Made by a program: the position numbers and the translations under genes. Source: CAYNKA01 sp964397655 (GTDB lineage: Bacteria; Spirochaetota; Spirochaetia; DTKZ01). Taken from it: a stretch of DNA of 64,000 bases. Positions 1 to 8,413 of this stretch are shown in pieces (within the stretch, counting starts at the first letter, position 1; every line of letters begins with the position of its first letter). The notes under the pieces are model-generated. The model was not told the DNA's origin. It saw only the letters and a program-made list of their open reading frames with translations, and made no database searches. Where the stretch lies: NCBI GenBank assembly GCA_964397655.1, contig CAYNKA010000013.1, forward strand, positions 1 to 64,000, read 5' to 3'.

Positions 1-509
1 GCGTCCACCTTTCTACTTAAAAATCACGCAGCCTTCGAATTATGAAAGAGGCTCAGTTAAGTAGTTTATTTTTTCCTAAATTTCTATCCCTTATTCTCTT
101 AAAGAATACCATTTTTGGGAAATAAAAGGTAAAGTACCCAAACGTAACGAATAACAGAAAACCTAATACCTCTCTCCAACCCGAGCATAATCCTCATTGG
201 TTTGTCCACGCCACCTTCAAGGCGTCTCTCCTTTTCTCTTCCTCCACTTCCCTCTCATTCTATTCCCGGTCCCACCGTATTTCAAATCATTTTTCTTTTC
301 CGGTCACGGCCGCACTGCGGGAATGCCGGCCTTCCGCATCCGCTGTCGGCTGCGCCCGCATCGATTTCGGAATCCGTTATCGCAAATTGAAAAATAGTGT
401 GATACCATTTCACTTAGTACCGACCGAAAAATCCCGGAGAAGGATCCGAGGCATGGATGCCTTCATTCCGATGATTGACCGATCGACGCGAAAAAAGGAG
501 ATATGTCAT
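1..509. other. AT-rich gene-free region
   Basis: The first half kilobase is clearly richer in A+T than the rest of the window, above all positions 1-200. No frame carries a convincing protein, and I see no tRNA or rRNA. The overlapping short frames at about 197-397 have no ribosome binding site and no recognisable composition. The region presumably holds the promoter of the lipoprotein at 510 and perhaps the decayed end of a neighbour outside the window. Confidence 0.5.
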
Positions 510-896
510 ATGCGTTATTTCTTGGTGGTTGCTTTTCTGTCCGTATCGATTTTTCTTTCCTGCTCCGGCGGCTCTTCCTCCTCGGAAGAGGAGGTCACCG
601 TCAACGGCACCTGGGTCCTCTCGACGGTCCAGGGGGTTCCCGCCTCCTCGACGGGCATAAGCAGTACCATGAAGGTGACCAATTCCGTCTCGTTTTCCCG
701 TACGATGACCATCCCCAATCTCGGTACGGGGACGGGGACCGGCACGGTCGCCTCGAAGGGAGGCTCCGTGTATTCGTTCGCCTCTTCGAACCCGAGCGGG
801 ATCGACGGCGTCCTGGATTACACCCTGAGCGCGGACGGCGCCACCTTGAGCAACACGACCAGCCAGGTACTCGGACCGCACGCCTACGCGAAATAG
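510..896 (+). CDS. Small lipocalin-like lipoprotein
   Basis: This gene encodes a 128-residue exported lipoprotein of unknown function. The ATG at 510 is preceded by an AAAGGAG site at 494-500, which decides the start over an upstream in-frame ATG at 387. The N-terminus is a hydrophobic signal peptide ending in a lipobox (IFLSC), so the mature protein should be lipid-anchored at the Cys near residue 18. A Ser/Glu-rich tether follows, then a Gly/Thr/Ser-rich beta body (NGTWVLSTVQG, later a GTGTGTGT stretch) like the small lipocalin-like lipoproteins with a 'GTW' start. It is monocistronic. A second protein of similar build lies at 45962. Lipoprotein nature is well supported; no biochemical role can be named. 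Confidence 0.8.
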   Translation: MRYFLVVAFLSVSIFLSCSGGSSSSEEEVTVNGTWVLSTVQGVPASSTGISSTMKVTNSVSFSRTMTIPNLGTGTGTGTVASKGGSVYSFASSNPSGIDGVLDYTLSADGATLSNTTSQVLGPHAYAK

Positions 897-957
897 CTTT
901 CCCGCTTTTCATTCCCCCGCATTCGGCCTACAATCTGGGCACGGAGGAGTACCCGAG

Positions 958-1680
958 ATGTACGCAGGAAAGCTCAATACCGACGAATACCAGAAGACCG
1001 CCAAGAAGATCGGCACGGTCGTGATTCCGGTGGGAAGCACCGAGGCTCATGGGAGGCATTGCCCGCTCGATACGGACAACATCATTCCCGAGCAGCTGCT
1101 CAAGGACGTCGACCGGGAAATGGAGAAGGAAATCCTCGTCGCGCCGGCGGTCAACTACGGCTACACGCCGAACCTTGCAGCCTTCCCGGGGACGGTGACT
1201 TTGAAGATGGAAACCCTCGTCGCGCTGTACACCGAGGTGGCGGCAGGCTACGTGAAATGGGGGGCCAGGCACGTCGTGTTCATGAACGGCCACGGAGGGA
1301 ACGTCCCTGCCTTGAGCGCGGCCTGCGACAACGTGGCGGCCCTCGGGGCCTACGCCATGGTGATCAGCTACTGGCTCAACTTCTCCAAGGACATCCTCAC
1401 GGTCTGCTCGGGACAGGGGCATGCGGGCGAGGACGAGACCTCGCTGGTACTGGCCCTGGAGCCCTCGCTCGTGGACATGGACAAAGCTGCGGTCTGGGAA
1501 AAGAAGCCCCTCATCGCGCCCATGAACGGGCCGGACATCAACTCCTACCGCTTCCCCGACGCGGTCACGGGCGACGCGCGCAAGGCCACCCGCGACAAGG
1601 GCGAGGAGCTCTTCCGCCTCCTCAAGGACCGCAACGTCGCGATGATCCGGGCCTTCGCCGCGGGCGAATACGCGAAATAG
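958..1680 (+). CDS. Creatininase-family amidohydrolase
   Basis: The 240-residue product belongs to the creatininase (creatinine amidohydrolase) family, metal-dependent enzymes that open cyclic or linear amide bonds. It is close to the usual 230-260 residues. The metal-binding signature VGSTEAHGRHCPLDTD occupies residues 23-38, followed by the NGHGGN loop near residue 105 and HAGEDETS near residue 160, matching the family's GSTExHGxHLPLxTD and HAGExETS blocks. A GGAGGAG site lies just before the ATG. The DinB gene follows 36 bp downstream on the same strand. The family includes creatininase, MftE (mycofactocin) and FAPy deformylases, and nothing nearby selects among them, so the substrate is unknown. 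Confidence 0.85.
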   Translation: MYAGKLNTDEYQKTAKKIGTVVIPVGSTEAHGRHCPLDTDNIIPEQLLKDVDREMEKEILVAPAVNYGYTPNLAAFPGTVTLKMETLVALYTEVAAGYVKWGARHVVFMNGHGGNVPALSAACDNVAALGAYAMVISYWLNFSKDILTVCSGQGHAGEDETSLVLALEPSLVDMDKAAVWEKKPLIAPMNGPDINSYRFPDAVTGDARKATRDKGEELFRLLKDRNVAMIRAFAAGEYAK

Positions 1681-1716
1681 TCTTATTCGGAAACGGACGG
1701 AAAAAGGAGGCATCTC

Positions 1717-2229
1717 GTGAAGGAATATCTGGTCCATCTGCTCAAGTACAACCGGGGAGCCAACGCCGAGGTCGTGAAGATCCTCGAAGGGATGACGGAG
1801 GCCGAAAGGAAGGCCGACCGCAGGGCCTTCGCGAAGAGCCTGCACGGGCTCTTCGCGCACGTGGCCATAGGGGAACTCTATCTCCAGACGCAGCTCGGGA
1901 ACGCCTCGGTGCCCAAGGAGGCATTCAGGCATCCTTACGCCGAAAAAGCGCTGAAATTCAACGAGGAGGATTTCCCGGACTTCGACGACCTCGTGAACGC
2001 GGTCCGCGTCCTGGACGATTCCTTTGTCGCGTTCGCGGAAGGACTCGCCGAGAAGGACCTCGAGACGAAATGCACGGTCCAGGGTTTCAAGGGGAAGCTC
2101 GAGGTGAACGTCGCCTGGATCCTCATCCAGGTGATAACGCATGCGGTCCATCACCGCGGGCAGATCTCGCAGGTCCTGGACGAGCTCGGAATCCCGAACG
2201 ACTGGTCGGGCATCAAACCGGTCTACTGA
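1717..2229 (+). CDS. DinB-family protein
   Basis: This is a 170-residue member of the DinB/YfiT-like four-helix bundle superfamily, putative metal-dependent thiol-associated enzymes often of unknown substrate. The GTG at 1717 has an ideal AAGGAGG site six bases upstream. The family's three metal-binding histidines appear as FAHVAIGEL near residue 48 and HAVHHRGQISQVLDELG near residues 140-156. It probably shares a transcript with the creatininase gene. No catalytic role can be read from the sequence. Confidence 0.85.
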   Translation: MKEYLVHLLKYNRGANAEVVKILEGMTEAERKADRRAFAKSLHGLFAHVAIGELYLQTQLGNASVPKEAFRHPYAEKALKFNEEDFPDFDDLVNAVRVLDDSFVAFAEGLAEKDLETKCTVQGFKGKLEVNVAWILIQVITHAVHHRGQISQVLDELGIPNDWSGIKPVY

Positions 2230-2256
2230 AAGGTCGGCCGCCCGAGGCGGGGCTTC

Positions 2257-3318
2257 CTATCCGAGCGCGGCGCGGAAGAGCCTGAAGAAATTTTTCCAGC
2301 AGAGCTTCTCGAGAGCCTCGTCGTTCCACCCGCGGGCGCGCAGGGCGGCGACGAGGTTCTGCGTCCGGGATGCGTCCTCCAGGCCGCGCGTGGGCAGAAA
2401 GCCGGGGCCGGGATAGAGGTATTCGGTGTAGTGCAGGCCGAGGACCACGTGGTCCTCGCCCGCGACCTCGACCATGCGCTCGAGGTGCTCGAGATACCGC
2501 TCCAGCGTATGGTTCGCCGTGTCGGCCTCGGCGGCGAGGGCGGCGGCCGAGGTCATGCAGCCGACGCAGCCCCCGGCCTCGGCGATTTCCCTGAGCTGCG
2601 CGTCCGAGCAGTTCCTGCCGTTGTCGTAGACGGCCTTGGCCGAGGTGTGGGACATGAGGACCGGCTTCCTCGAGAGCTCGATGATCTCGCGCCGGCAGGG
2701 CTCGTTCGCGTGGGCGAGGTCGATGAGCACGCCGAGATCGTTCAGCTTCCGCACGAACTCGCGCCCCCGCTCGGTGAGGCCCCGCCGCGGGTCGCCCCAA
2801 TTCCCGGTCGCGAGGTCGTTCTCGTCGTTCTGCGTGAGCGAGACGAGCCTCAAGGACGCCTCGCGGTACATCCTCTCCACCAGGGAAAAATCCCCCTTCA
2901 CCGCCTTGAGACCCTCCATGCCCACCGCGACGGGAAGCGGGCCGGCATTCCGCCCGTCCCCCGCGAGGGCTGCCGCCGCGGCGCCCGGCGCCGCCTTCGC
3001 CTTTCCCTCGGCGGCGTCCGCGGCCTCACGGAAGAGGCCCTCCGCCCAGGCCGCGTCCTCCGCGGCCTCGAGCTTGCGCCATACGCCGGAGTTCTCGCGG
3101 TCCTCGTCGCGGAAAAGCCGGATGAAGGTCTCGACGTCCTCGGGTCCCGCGGGCGTGTCGTACATGTGGCAGTGGATCAGCACCGCCCCGGCTACGCCGC
3201 CGGCGCGCAGGCGGTCCAGGTGAAAGCGACGGAAGGTCCCGGTCTCGCCCGCGAGGCGGCGCTTCGTCACGTCCATGAGGATGTCGGCGTGGCAGTCGAA
3301 GACGGGGAAGCCGCTCAT
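2257..3318 (-). CDS. Membrane dipeptidase family (peptidase M19)
   Basis: The 353-residue product belongs to the M19 renal-dipeptidase family of zinc dipeptidases. It shows the N-terminal FDCHADIL zinc motif, GMEGL (bridging Glu), IDLAHAN and MSHTSAKAVYDNGRN (metal-binding His). The usual late GSDFDG block, which supplies a substrate/metal Asp, is replaced by LGLHYTEYLYP, so this is a divergent branch. Its start overlaps the stop of the M42 peptidase by 4 bp, making it the last gene of the peptide-import operon. A role in cleaving imported dipeptides, including D-amino-acid-containing ones, fits the context. Activity on classical substrates is uncertain because of the altered block. Confidence 0.88.
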   Translation of the reverse strand: MSGFPVFDCHADILMDVTKRRLAGETGTFRRFHLDRLRAGGVAGAVLIHCHMYDTPAGPEDVETFIRLFRDEDRENSGVWRKLEAAEDAAWAEGLFREAADAAEGKAKAAPGAAAAALAGDGRNAGPLPVAVGMEGLKAVKGDFSLVERMYREASLRLVSLTQNDENDLATGNWGDPRRGLTERGREFVRKLNDLGVLIDLAHANEPCRREIIELSRKPVLMSHTSAKAVYDNGRNCSDAQLREIAEAGGCVGCMTSAAALAAEADTANHTLERYLEHLERMVEVAGEDHVVLGLHYTEYLYPGPGFLPTRGLEDASRTQNLVAALRARGWNDEALEKLCWKNFFRLFRAALG

Positions 3319-4424
3319 CGGTTGTAGGCCTTGATCTCCCCGATCCGCCCGGCGTCGAGGTCGCGGAGGACGGCGAGGGAGAAGTCCTTCGCCGCGAGGT
3401 AGTCCCGGTAGTCCATGATGGTGCTGTTCGTGTGGATGTAGCGCGAGGGCACGCCCACGGTGATCGCCGGGACGCCGGAGCGCACGAGGTGGATCTCGCC
3501 CGTATCGGTGGAGCCCGCGGCCATGAAGTACTGGTGGGGAATGCCCTTCGCCTCCGCGAGGCGGGTAGCGTACTTGAAGAGGCCTCGGTGGGTGAGCGTC
3601 GTCCTGTCGGCGAACCGGATGAGGACTCCCCCGCCCTGCTGGCCGAAGGCGTTCGCGTCGCCCGTGTTGTCGTTGGCGGCGGAGGACTCGAACACGACGG
3701 AGAGGTCGGGGTCGATCATATAGGCCGCGGTGCGGGCCCCGCGAAGGCCGACCTCCTCCTGGACCGTGGCGCCGATGTAGAGGTCCACCTTGAGCCTCTC
3801 CTTCGCGACCTCCCTCAGCACCTCCGCGGCCATGGCGCAGCCGAAACGGTTGTCCCAGGCCTTGGACATGAGCTTCCTCCCGCCGAAAAGGGGCACGAAG
3901 GGCCCGTCCACGACGATCATGTCGCCGGGCCTGATGCCCTGAGCCATGACCTCGTCACGGTCCGCGGCGCCTATGTCCACCATCATCTGCTCAACGGGCA
4001 TGGGCTTGGCCGCGGCCTCCTCGGAAAGGAGGTGGGGCGGGATCGAGGCGACGGTGCCCCGGAAGGCCTCGCCCGTCTCGCCCGAGTAGACCGTGACGCG
4101 CTGCGCGAGGAGGACCTGGTTCCAGCTCCTCCCCACCGGGTACACGTGCATGAGCCCCTTGGGCGTTATGTCCTTCACGAGAAAGCCGATCTCGTCGAGG
4201 TGGCCGGACATCATCACCTTGGGCGCTCCGGGAAGGCCGCAGCGCTTCACCGCGAAGACGCCGCCCAGGTTGTCGAAGACGAGCTCGTCCGCGTACTTGG
4301 AGAGCTCCCTCTTCATGAAGTCCCGGACGAGCTTCTCCTGTCCGGAGACGCCGGGGAGCTGGGTGAGGGTCTCGAGGAATACGAGCTCCTCGGGACTCGG
4401 GATCGGGTCGTTCGTCTTTTTCAT
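3315..4424 (-). CDS. M42-family metallo-aminopeptidase
   Basis: This 369-residue protein is an M42 peptidase (glutamyl aminopeptidase / TET-type, often misnamed endoglucanase M), a cytosolic dinuclear-metal aminopeptidase acting on short peptides. The family's ligands are visible: MSGHLDEIGFLV (His/Asp), SKAWDNRFGCA (bridging Asp), TVQEEVGLRGA (catalytic Glu pair), a metal Asp in VVFE/Dxx context, and IHTNSTIMDYRDY near the C-terminus. The ATG lies 2 bp past the stop of the DppF-like ATPase gene and the stop overlaps the M19 gene, so it is co-transcribed with the importer. It would degrade the peptides the importer delivers. Length is typical for the family. Confidence 0.92.
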   Translation of the reverse strand: MKKTNDPIPSPEELVFLETLTQLPGVSGQEKLVRDFMKRELSKYADELVFDNLGGVFAVKRCGLPGAPKVMMSGHLDEIGFLVKDITPKGLMHVYPVGRSWNQVLLAQRVTVYSGETGEAFRGTVASIPPHLLSEEAAAKPMPVEQMMVDIGAADRDEVMAQGIRPGDMIVVDGPFVPLFGGRKLMSKAWDNRFGCAMAAEVLREVAKERLKVDLYIGATVQEEVGLRGARTAAYMIDPDLSVVFESSAANDNTGDANAFGQQGGGVLIRFADRTTLTHRGLFKYATRLAEAKGIPHQYFMAAGSTDTGEIHLVRSGVPAITVGVPSRYIHTNSTIMDYRDYLAAKDFSLAVLRDLDAGRIGEIKAYNR

Positions 4425-4425
4425 A

Positions 4426-5433
4426 TCACGCCTCGCTTATCCTGATTTTGCCCTGCAGGATCTCCTCGGCCCGGTGGCAGGCCGCGAACCGCGAGGGCGA
4501 GTATTCCCTGAGCGCGGGGTCCGCCTCCCTGCAGGCCTCCGCCGCCAGGGGGCAGCGGGGCGCGAAGCGGCAGCCGGGCTTCGGGTTTACGGGCGAGGAG
4601 ATTTCGCCCTGGAGCACGATCCTCTTCTTTCTCGCGCCGACCTTGGGAATGGGGATGGCCGAGAGCAGGGCCTTGGTGTAGGGGTGAAGCTGCTCGCGGA
4701 AGAGCTCCTTCGAGGGGGACTTCTCCACGAGCTGGCCCAGGTACATGACGCAGATCTCGTCGGAGATGTGCTTCACCACCGAGAGGTCGTGGGTGATGAA
4801 GAGGTAGGTGAGCCCGAACCTGTCCTGGAGGTCGCGGAGCAGGTTGAGGATCTGGGCCTGGATCGAGACGTCCAGGGCGGAGACCGGCTCGTCGCAGACG
4901 ATGAACTTGGGGTTCAGGGCGAGGGCCCTGGCCACGCCTATCCTCTGGCGGCGGCCCCCGTCGAGCTCGTGGGGATAGGCGTCGAAAAGCCGGTCGGCCA
5001 GGCCCACGATCTTCATGAGCTCCCTCACCTGGGCCTCGTGGTCGTCGGCGTTCTTCGACCTTCCGTAGATGACGAGGGGCTCCCCGATGATGTTCGCCAC
5101 GGTCTTGCGGGGATTGAGGGAGGCGTAGGGGTCCTGGAAGATCATCTGCATCTCGGCCCTGAGGCCGTGAAGCTCCCCCCTCGGGGCCGCGGTGACGTCG
5201 GTCCCGTCGAAGAACACCTTGCCGGAGGTCGGCTCGTGGAGGCGGAGGATGGCCCGACCGGCCGTGGACTTGCCGCAGCCCGACTCGCCCACCATGCCGA
5301 GGGTCTTCCCGCGGCCGATGTCGAAGGAGACGCCGTCCACCGCGTGGAGGGAGCCGCCGGGGGTGTTGAAGTATTTCCTGAGGTTCTTCACCTCCAAAAG
5401 AGGCCGTTCGTTCCGGTTGTTCTTATCGTCCAT
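4426..5433 (-). CDS. dppF: Oligo/dipeptide ABC importer ATPase (DppF/OppF-like)
   Basis: One of two ATPases of the peptide importer, 335 residues. The ATG at 5433 follows a GAAGGTG site and fits the family N-terminus; the open frame continues upstream but is antisense-like and unsupported. Walker A is GESGCGKST, the signature is the slightly unusual DGGRRQRIGVARAL (family LSGGQRQR), and Walker B is KFIVCDEPVSALD. The C-terminal extension has the Cys-bearing PGCRFAPRCPLA segment typical of OppD/OppF, which can carry an Fe-S cluster in some members. It sits between the DppD gene (17 bp away) and the M42 peptidase gene. The substrate class is peptide by family and by the adjacent peptidases. Confidence 0.92.
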   Translation of the reverse strand: MDDKNNRNERPLLEVKNLRKYFNTPGGSLHAVDGVSFDIGRGKTLGMVGESGCGKSTAGRAILRLHEPTSGKVFFDGTDVTAAPRGELHGLRAEMQMIFQDPYASLNPRKTVANIIGEPLVIYGRSKNADDHEAQVRELMKIVGLADRLFDAYPHELDGGRRQRIGVARALALNPKFIVCDEPVSALDVSIQAQILNLLRDLQDRFGLTYLFITHDLSVVKHISDEICVMYLGQLVEKSPSKELFREQLHPYTKALLSAIPIPKVGARKKRIVLQGEISSPVNPKPGCRFAPRCPLAAEACREADPALREYSPSRFAACHRAEEILQGKIRISEA

Positions 5434-5449
5434 CGGTTTCACCTTCTTC

Positions 5450-6406
5450 CTATCGGTACAGATGACATTTGACCAGGTGGCCGTCCTTGCGCGCCGCCTC
5501 CGGCCGCGACCGGAGGCATTCGTCCAGGGCCTTCGGGCACCGGGGTTGGAAGGGGCAGCCCTCGGGCAGCCTGGTCGGGTCGGGCATGAGCCCCGTGATC
5601 GGCTTGAGCCGGTCCCGCTCCTCATCCAGGTCGGGCAGGGACTCGAAGAGCCCCACGGTGTAGGGGTGCTTCGGCGTGTCGAAGACGTCCTTCACCGTCC
5701 CGTACTCCACCACCTCGCCGGCGTACATGGTGGCCACGTGGTCGCACATCTCCGCGACGATCCCCAGGTCGTGCGTGATGAGGATCGTCGAGGTCATGAA
5801 CTTCTCCTTGAGCCCGCGCATCATCTCGAGGACCTGGGCCTGGATGGTCACGTCCAGGGCCGTGGTCGGCTCGTCGGCGAGGAGGAGCTTGGGGCTGCAG
5901 GCGAGGGCGATCGCGATGACGACGCGCTGCTTCATGCCGCCGGAGAACTGATGGGGATAGTCCGAGGCCCGGCTTCCGGGAATGCCTACCGTCTCGAGCA
6001 TGGACCGGGCGCGGTCGGCGGCCTCGGATTTGGAGACGTGCTCGTGCTTCCGGACGGTCTCGGCGATCTGCTCGCCCACGGTGAGGAGGGGGTTGAGCGA
6101 GGTCATGGGGTCCTGGAAGATCATGGAGACTTCCTTGCCCCGGAGCTCGCTGATCCGGGTCCGGTCCATCTTCACGACGTCGCGGCCCTCGAAGAGGATT
6201 TCCCCGGAGACGATCCTGCCCTGCGGCTCCTGGATCATCTTGAGGATCGAGAGCGCGGTCGTGGTCTTGCCCGCGCCGGTCTCGCCGACGAGGCCGAGTG
6301 TCGCGCCCTTGTCGAGGGACAGGTTCAGGGAGTTCACGGCGTGAACGGTTTCCTTGTCCGAGTAGTAGCGGACGCAGAGGTCCTTGATTTCGAGTATGGT
6401 GTCCAC
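5450..6406 (-). CDS. dppD: Oligo/dipeptide ABC importer ATPase (DppD/OppD-like)
   Basis: The 318-residue ATPase pairs with the DppF-like subunit. Walker A is GETGAGKTT, the signature FSGGMKQRVVIAIAL, Walker B LLLADEPTTALDVT, and the C-terminal peptide-importer extension contains EGCPFQPRCPKALDEC with the family cysteines. It begins 7 bp after the stop of the DppC permease gene. Together with two permeases and the binding protein encoded upstream it forms a complete five-component importer energised by ATP hydrolysis at the cytoplasmic face of the inner membrane. Confidence 0.93.
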   Translation of the reverse strand: MDTILEIKDLCVRYYSDKETVHAVNSLNLSLDKGATLGLVGETGAGKTTTALSILKMIQEPQGRIVSGEILFEGRDVVKMDRTRISELRGKEVSMIFQDPMTSLNPLLTVGEQIAETVRKHEHVSKSEAADRARSMLETVGIPGSRASDYPHQFSGGMKQRVVIAIALACSPKLLLADEPTTALDVTIQAQVLEMMRGLKEKFMTSTILITHDLGIVAEMCDHVATMYAGEVVEYGTVKDVFDTPKHPYTVGLFESLPDLDEERDRLKPITGLMPDPTRLPEGCPFQPRCPKALDECLRSRPEAARKDGHLVKCHLYR

Positions 6407-6413
6407 GGGGTGC

Positions 6414-7352
6414 CTACCTTTTCAGTTTCGGGTCGAGCGAGTCCCTGAGGCCGTCGCCGATGAGGTTGTACGCCAGCACCGTGATCATGATGGCCAGGCC
6501 GGGGAAGAAAAGCGTGTGCGGCGCGTACTTGATGAACTCGCGGGCCTCGGAGAGCATGTTGCCCCACTCCGGGGTCGGCGGAAGGATGCCCAGGCCGAGG
6601 AACGAGAGGGAGGCCGCCCAGAGGATGGCCGATCCCACGTTGAGGGTGGACTGTACGATCACGGGGGCCATGATGTTCACGAGGACGTGGCGCGTGACGA
6701 TCCGGAAGTCGCCCGCCCCGATGCAGCGCGCCGCCTCGATGAACTCCTGGTCCTTCACCGAAATCACCGAGGCGCGGACGATCCGCGCGTACCTCGGCAT
6801 CATGGAGGTGGAGATCGCGATGAGCAGGTTGAAGAAGCTGTTCCCCAGAGCCGCCACGATGGCGATGGAGAGGAGGATGGTCGGGATCGAGAGCATGACG
6901 TCGGTGACGCGCATGACGATCGTGTCGATGACGCCCCCCTTGTAGCCCGCGAGCGCCCCCATGACGCCGCCCACGAGGAGCGACATCGCGACGGTGACGA
7001 AGCCGATGATGAGGGAAATCCTCCCGCCGTGGATCATGCGCCCCAGGATGTCGCGGCCGTAATTGTCGGCCCCGAGGAGATACCGATGCTCGAAGGTCCT
7101 GCCGTGGTAGGACACCGGGGCGGTCTCGCCCGGCGCCTTGAAGGCGTTGGAGAGCTGGACCGTGGTGATGAAATCGTAATCGTAGAAGAGGTCGGCCATG
7201 ATCGCGACGGCGGCGAGCGCGAGGATGACCGCCACGGAGACGACCGCGAGCTTGTTCCTCGCGAACCTTCGGCCGAACTGCGAGAGGTTGCGGCCGTATC
7301 GTTTCAGCGTCCTACGGGTTCTGCTTTCCGCGGACTCGTGAGATGAAATCAT
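6414..7352 (-). CDS. dppC: Peptide ABC importer permease (DppC-like)
   Basis: This is a 312-residue inner-membrane permease of the DppC/OppC type. It has a cytoplasmic N-terminal stretch, a first membrane helix (LAVVSVAVILALAAVAIMA), a periplasmic loop with the LLGADNYGRDILGRMIHGGR motif typical of the family, and the EAA coupling loop EFIEAARCIGAGDFRIVTRHV. The start lies 41 bp inside the end of the DppB gene in another frame; I see no better start, so translational coupling is likely. The short C-terminus (GDGLRDSLDPKLKR) is the canonical end of DppC proteins. Confidence 0.92.
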   Translation of the reverse strand: MISSHESAESRTRRTLKRYGRNLSQFGRRFARNKLAVVSVAVILALAAVAIMADLFYDYDFITTVQLSNAFKAPGETAPVSYHGRTFEHRYLLGADNYGRDILGRMIHGGRISLIIGFVTVAMSLLVGGVMGALAGYKGGVIDTIVMRVTDVMLSIPTILLSIAIVAALGNSFFNLLIAISTSMMPRYARIVRASVISVKDQEFIEAARCIGAGDFRIVTRHVLVNIMAPVIVQSTLNVGSAILWAASLSFLGLGILPPTPEWGNMLSEAREFIKYAPHTLFFPGLAIMITVLAYNLIGDGLRDSLDPKLKR

Positions 7353-8343
7353 TCCAAACCACCTTGAAGTTGACGGACTTCGAATTCTGGATCGACGCCT
7401 TCACGCGCGGATCGATGAAACCGTACAGGATGTCCACCACGAGGTTGACGACGGTGAACACCAGGGCAACGAAGCAGACCGATCCCAGAATCTGGGGCGT
7501 GTCCTTCTCGCCTATGGCCTTGAACATGATCGTCCCGATGCCGGGATAGGCGAAGATCTGCTCGGTGAGGACCGCTCCGCCCAGGAGGGCGCCGAACTCC
7601 AGGCCGACGACCGTCACGATGGGTATGAGGGCGTTCCGGAGGGCATGCTTCCTCACCACGACGCCCTCCTCCATGCCCTTGGCACGGGCCGTTCGCACGT
7701 AATCGGTCCTCATGATCTCGAGCATCGCCGACCTGGTCATCCTGAGGATGAGGGCCGTCGAATAGAGCCCGAGCGTCGTTATGGGAAGGATCATCGAGAC
7801 CGGGTTCCGCGGATCGGCAAGCGAGGGCAGGAAGCCGAGCGTCTCGGCGAAGACGTAGATGAGCACCATGGCCAGCCAGAAGACCGGCATGGCGACCCCC
7901 GCAAGGGCGAGCACCGTGGAGACCATGTCCAGCGTGGAGTACTGCCGGACCGCGGACAGGATCCCGACGGGTATGCCGAGCAGGGCGGCGAAGATGAGGG
8001 CTCCGGTCGCGAGCAGGAGCGTGTTGGGAAAGGACCCCAGAATCATTTCGAACACGTTCCGGTTCGTGACGTAGGACCTGCCGAGGTCCCCGAAAAGGAG
8101 GCCCTTGTAGCCGAAGACCTCGTGCTCGTACCCGAAGAGGAACCTCACGTACTGTACGAGGAAGGGAGCGTCCAGCCCCATGTCCTTCTTCATCTGCTCG
8201 TAGGCCGCGGGGGTCGCGTTCGGGCCGAGCACGATCATGGCCGGGTCGCCGGGCGTGATGTAGAGCAGGGAGAAGACGATGAAGGTGACGCCGAGGAGCA
8301 CCGGGATGAGCATCAGGAGTCGTTTGAGAATGTAGCGCAGCAT
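7312..8343 (-). CDS. dppB: Peptide ABC importer permease (DppB-like)
   Basis: The 343-residue permease is the DppB/OppB partner. The start MLRYILKRLLMLIPVLLG at 8343 matches the classic DppB N-terminus and has an AAGGAC site. A longer frame starting at 8397 would run through the intercistronic hairpin and is rejected. The coupling loop is YVRTARAKGMEEGVVVRKHALRNALIP. Compared with DppA it should be made in lower amounts, because a GC-rich stem-loop (8369-8390) lies between the two genes. Confidence 0.92.
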   Translation of the reverse strand: MLRYILKRLLMLIPVLLGVTFIVFSLLYITPGDPAMIVLGPNATPAAYEQMKKDMGLDAPFLVQYVRFLFGYEHEVFGYKGLLFGDLGRSYVTNRNVFEMILGSFPNTLLLATGALIFAALLGIPVGILSAVRQYSTLDMVSTVLALAGVAMPVFWLAMVLIYVFAETLGFLPSLADPRNPVSMILPITTLGLYSTALILRMTRSAMLEIMRTDYVRTARAKGMEEGVVVRKHALRNALIPIVTVVGLEFGALLGGAVLTEQIFAYPGIGTIMFKAIGEKDTPQILGSVCFVALVFTVVNLVVDILYGFIDPRVKASIQNSKSVNFKVVWNDFISRVRGKQNP

Positions 8344-8368
8344 GGACACCGTCCTTGGGAAAGAAGAG

Positions 8369-8390
8369 GGGGAGGCCGCGAAGCCTCCCC
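8369..8390 (-). other. Intercistronic stem-loop between dppA and dppB
   Basis: A perfect 8-bp stem (GGGGAGGC / GCCTCCCC) with a six-base loop lies between the binding-protein gene and the first permease gene. No U-tract follows on the coding strand. It fits an mRNA 3'-end stabiliser or partial terminator that keeps binding-protein transcripts more abundant than permease transcripts, a known arrangement in binding-protein-dependent operons. Confidence 0.65.
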
Positions 8391-8413
8391 GTATCAACCG
8401 ATGCGTTGCAAGC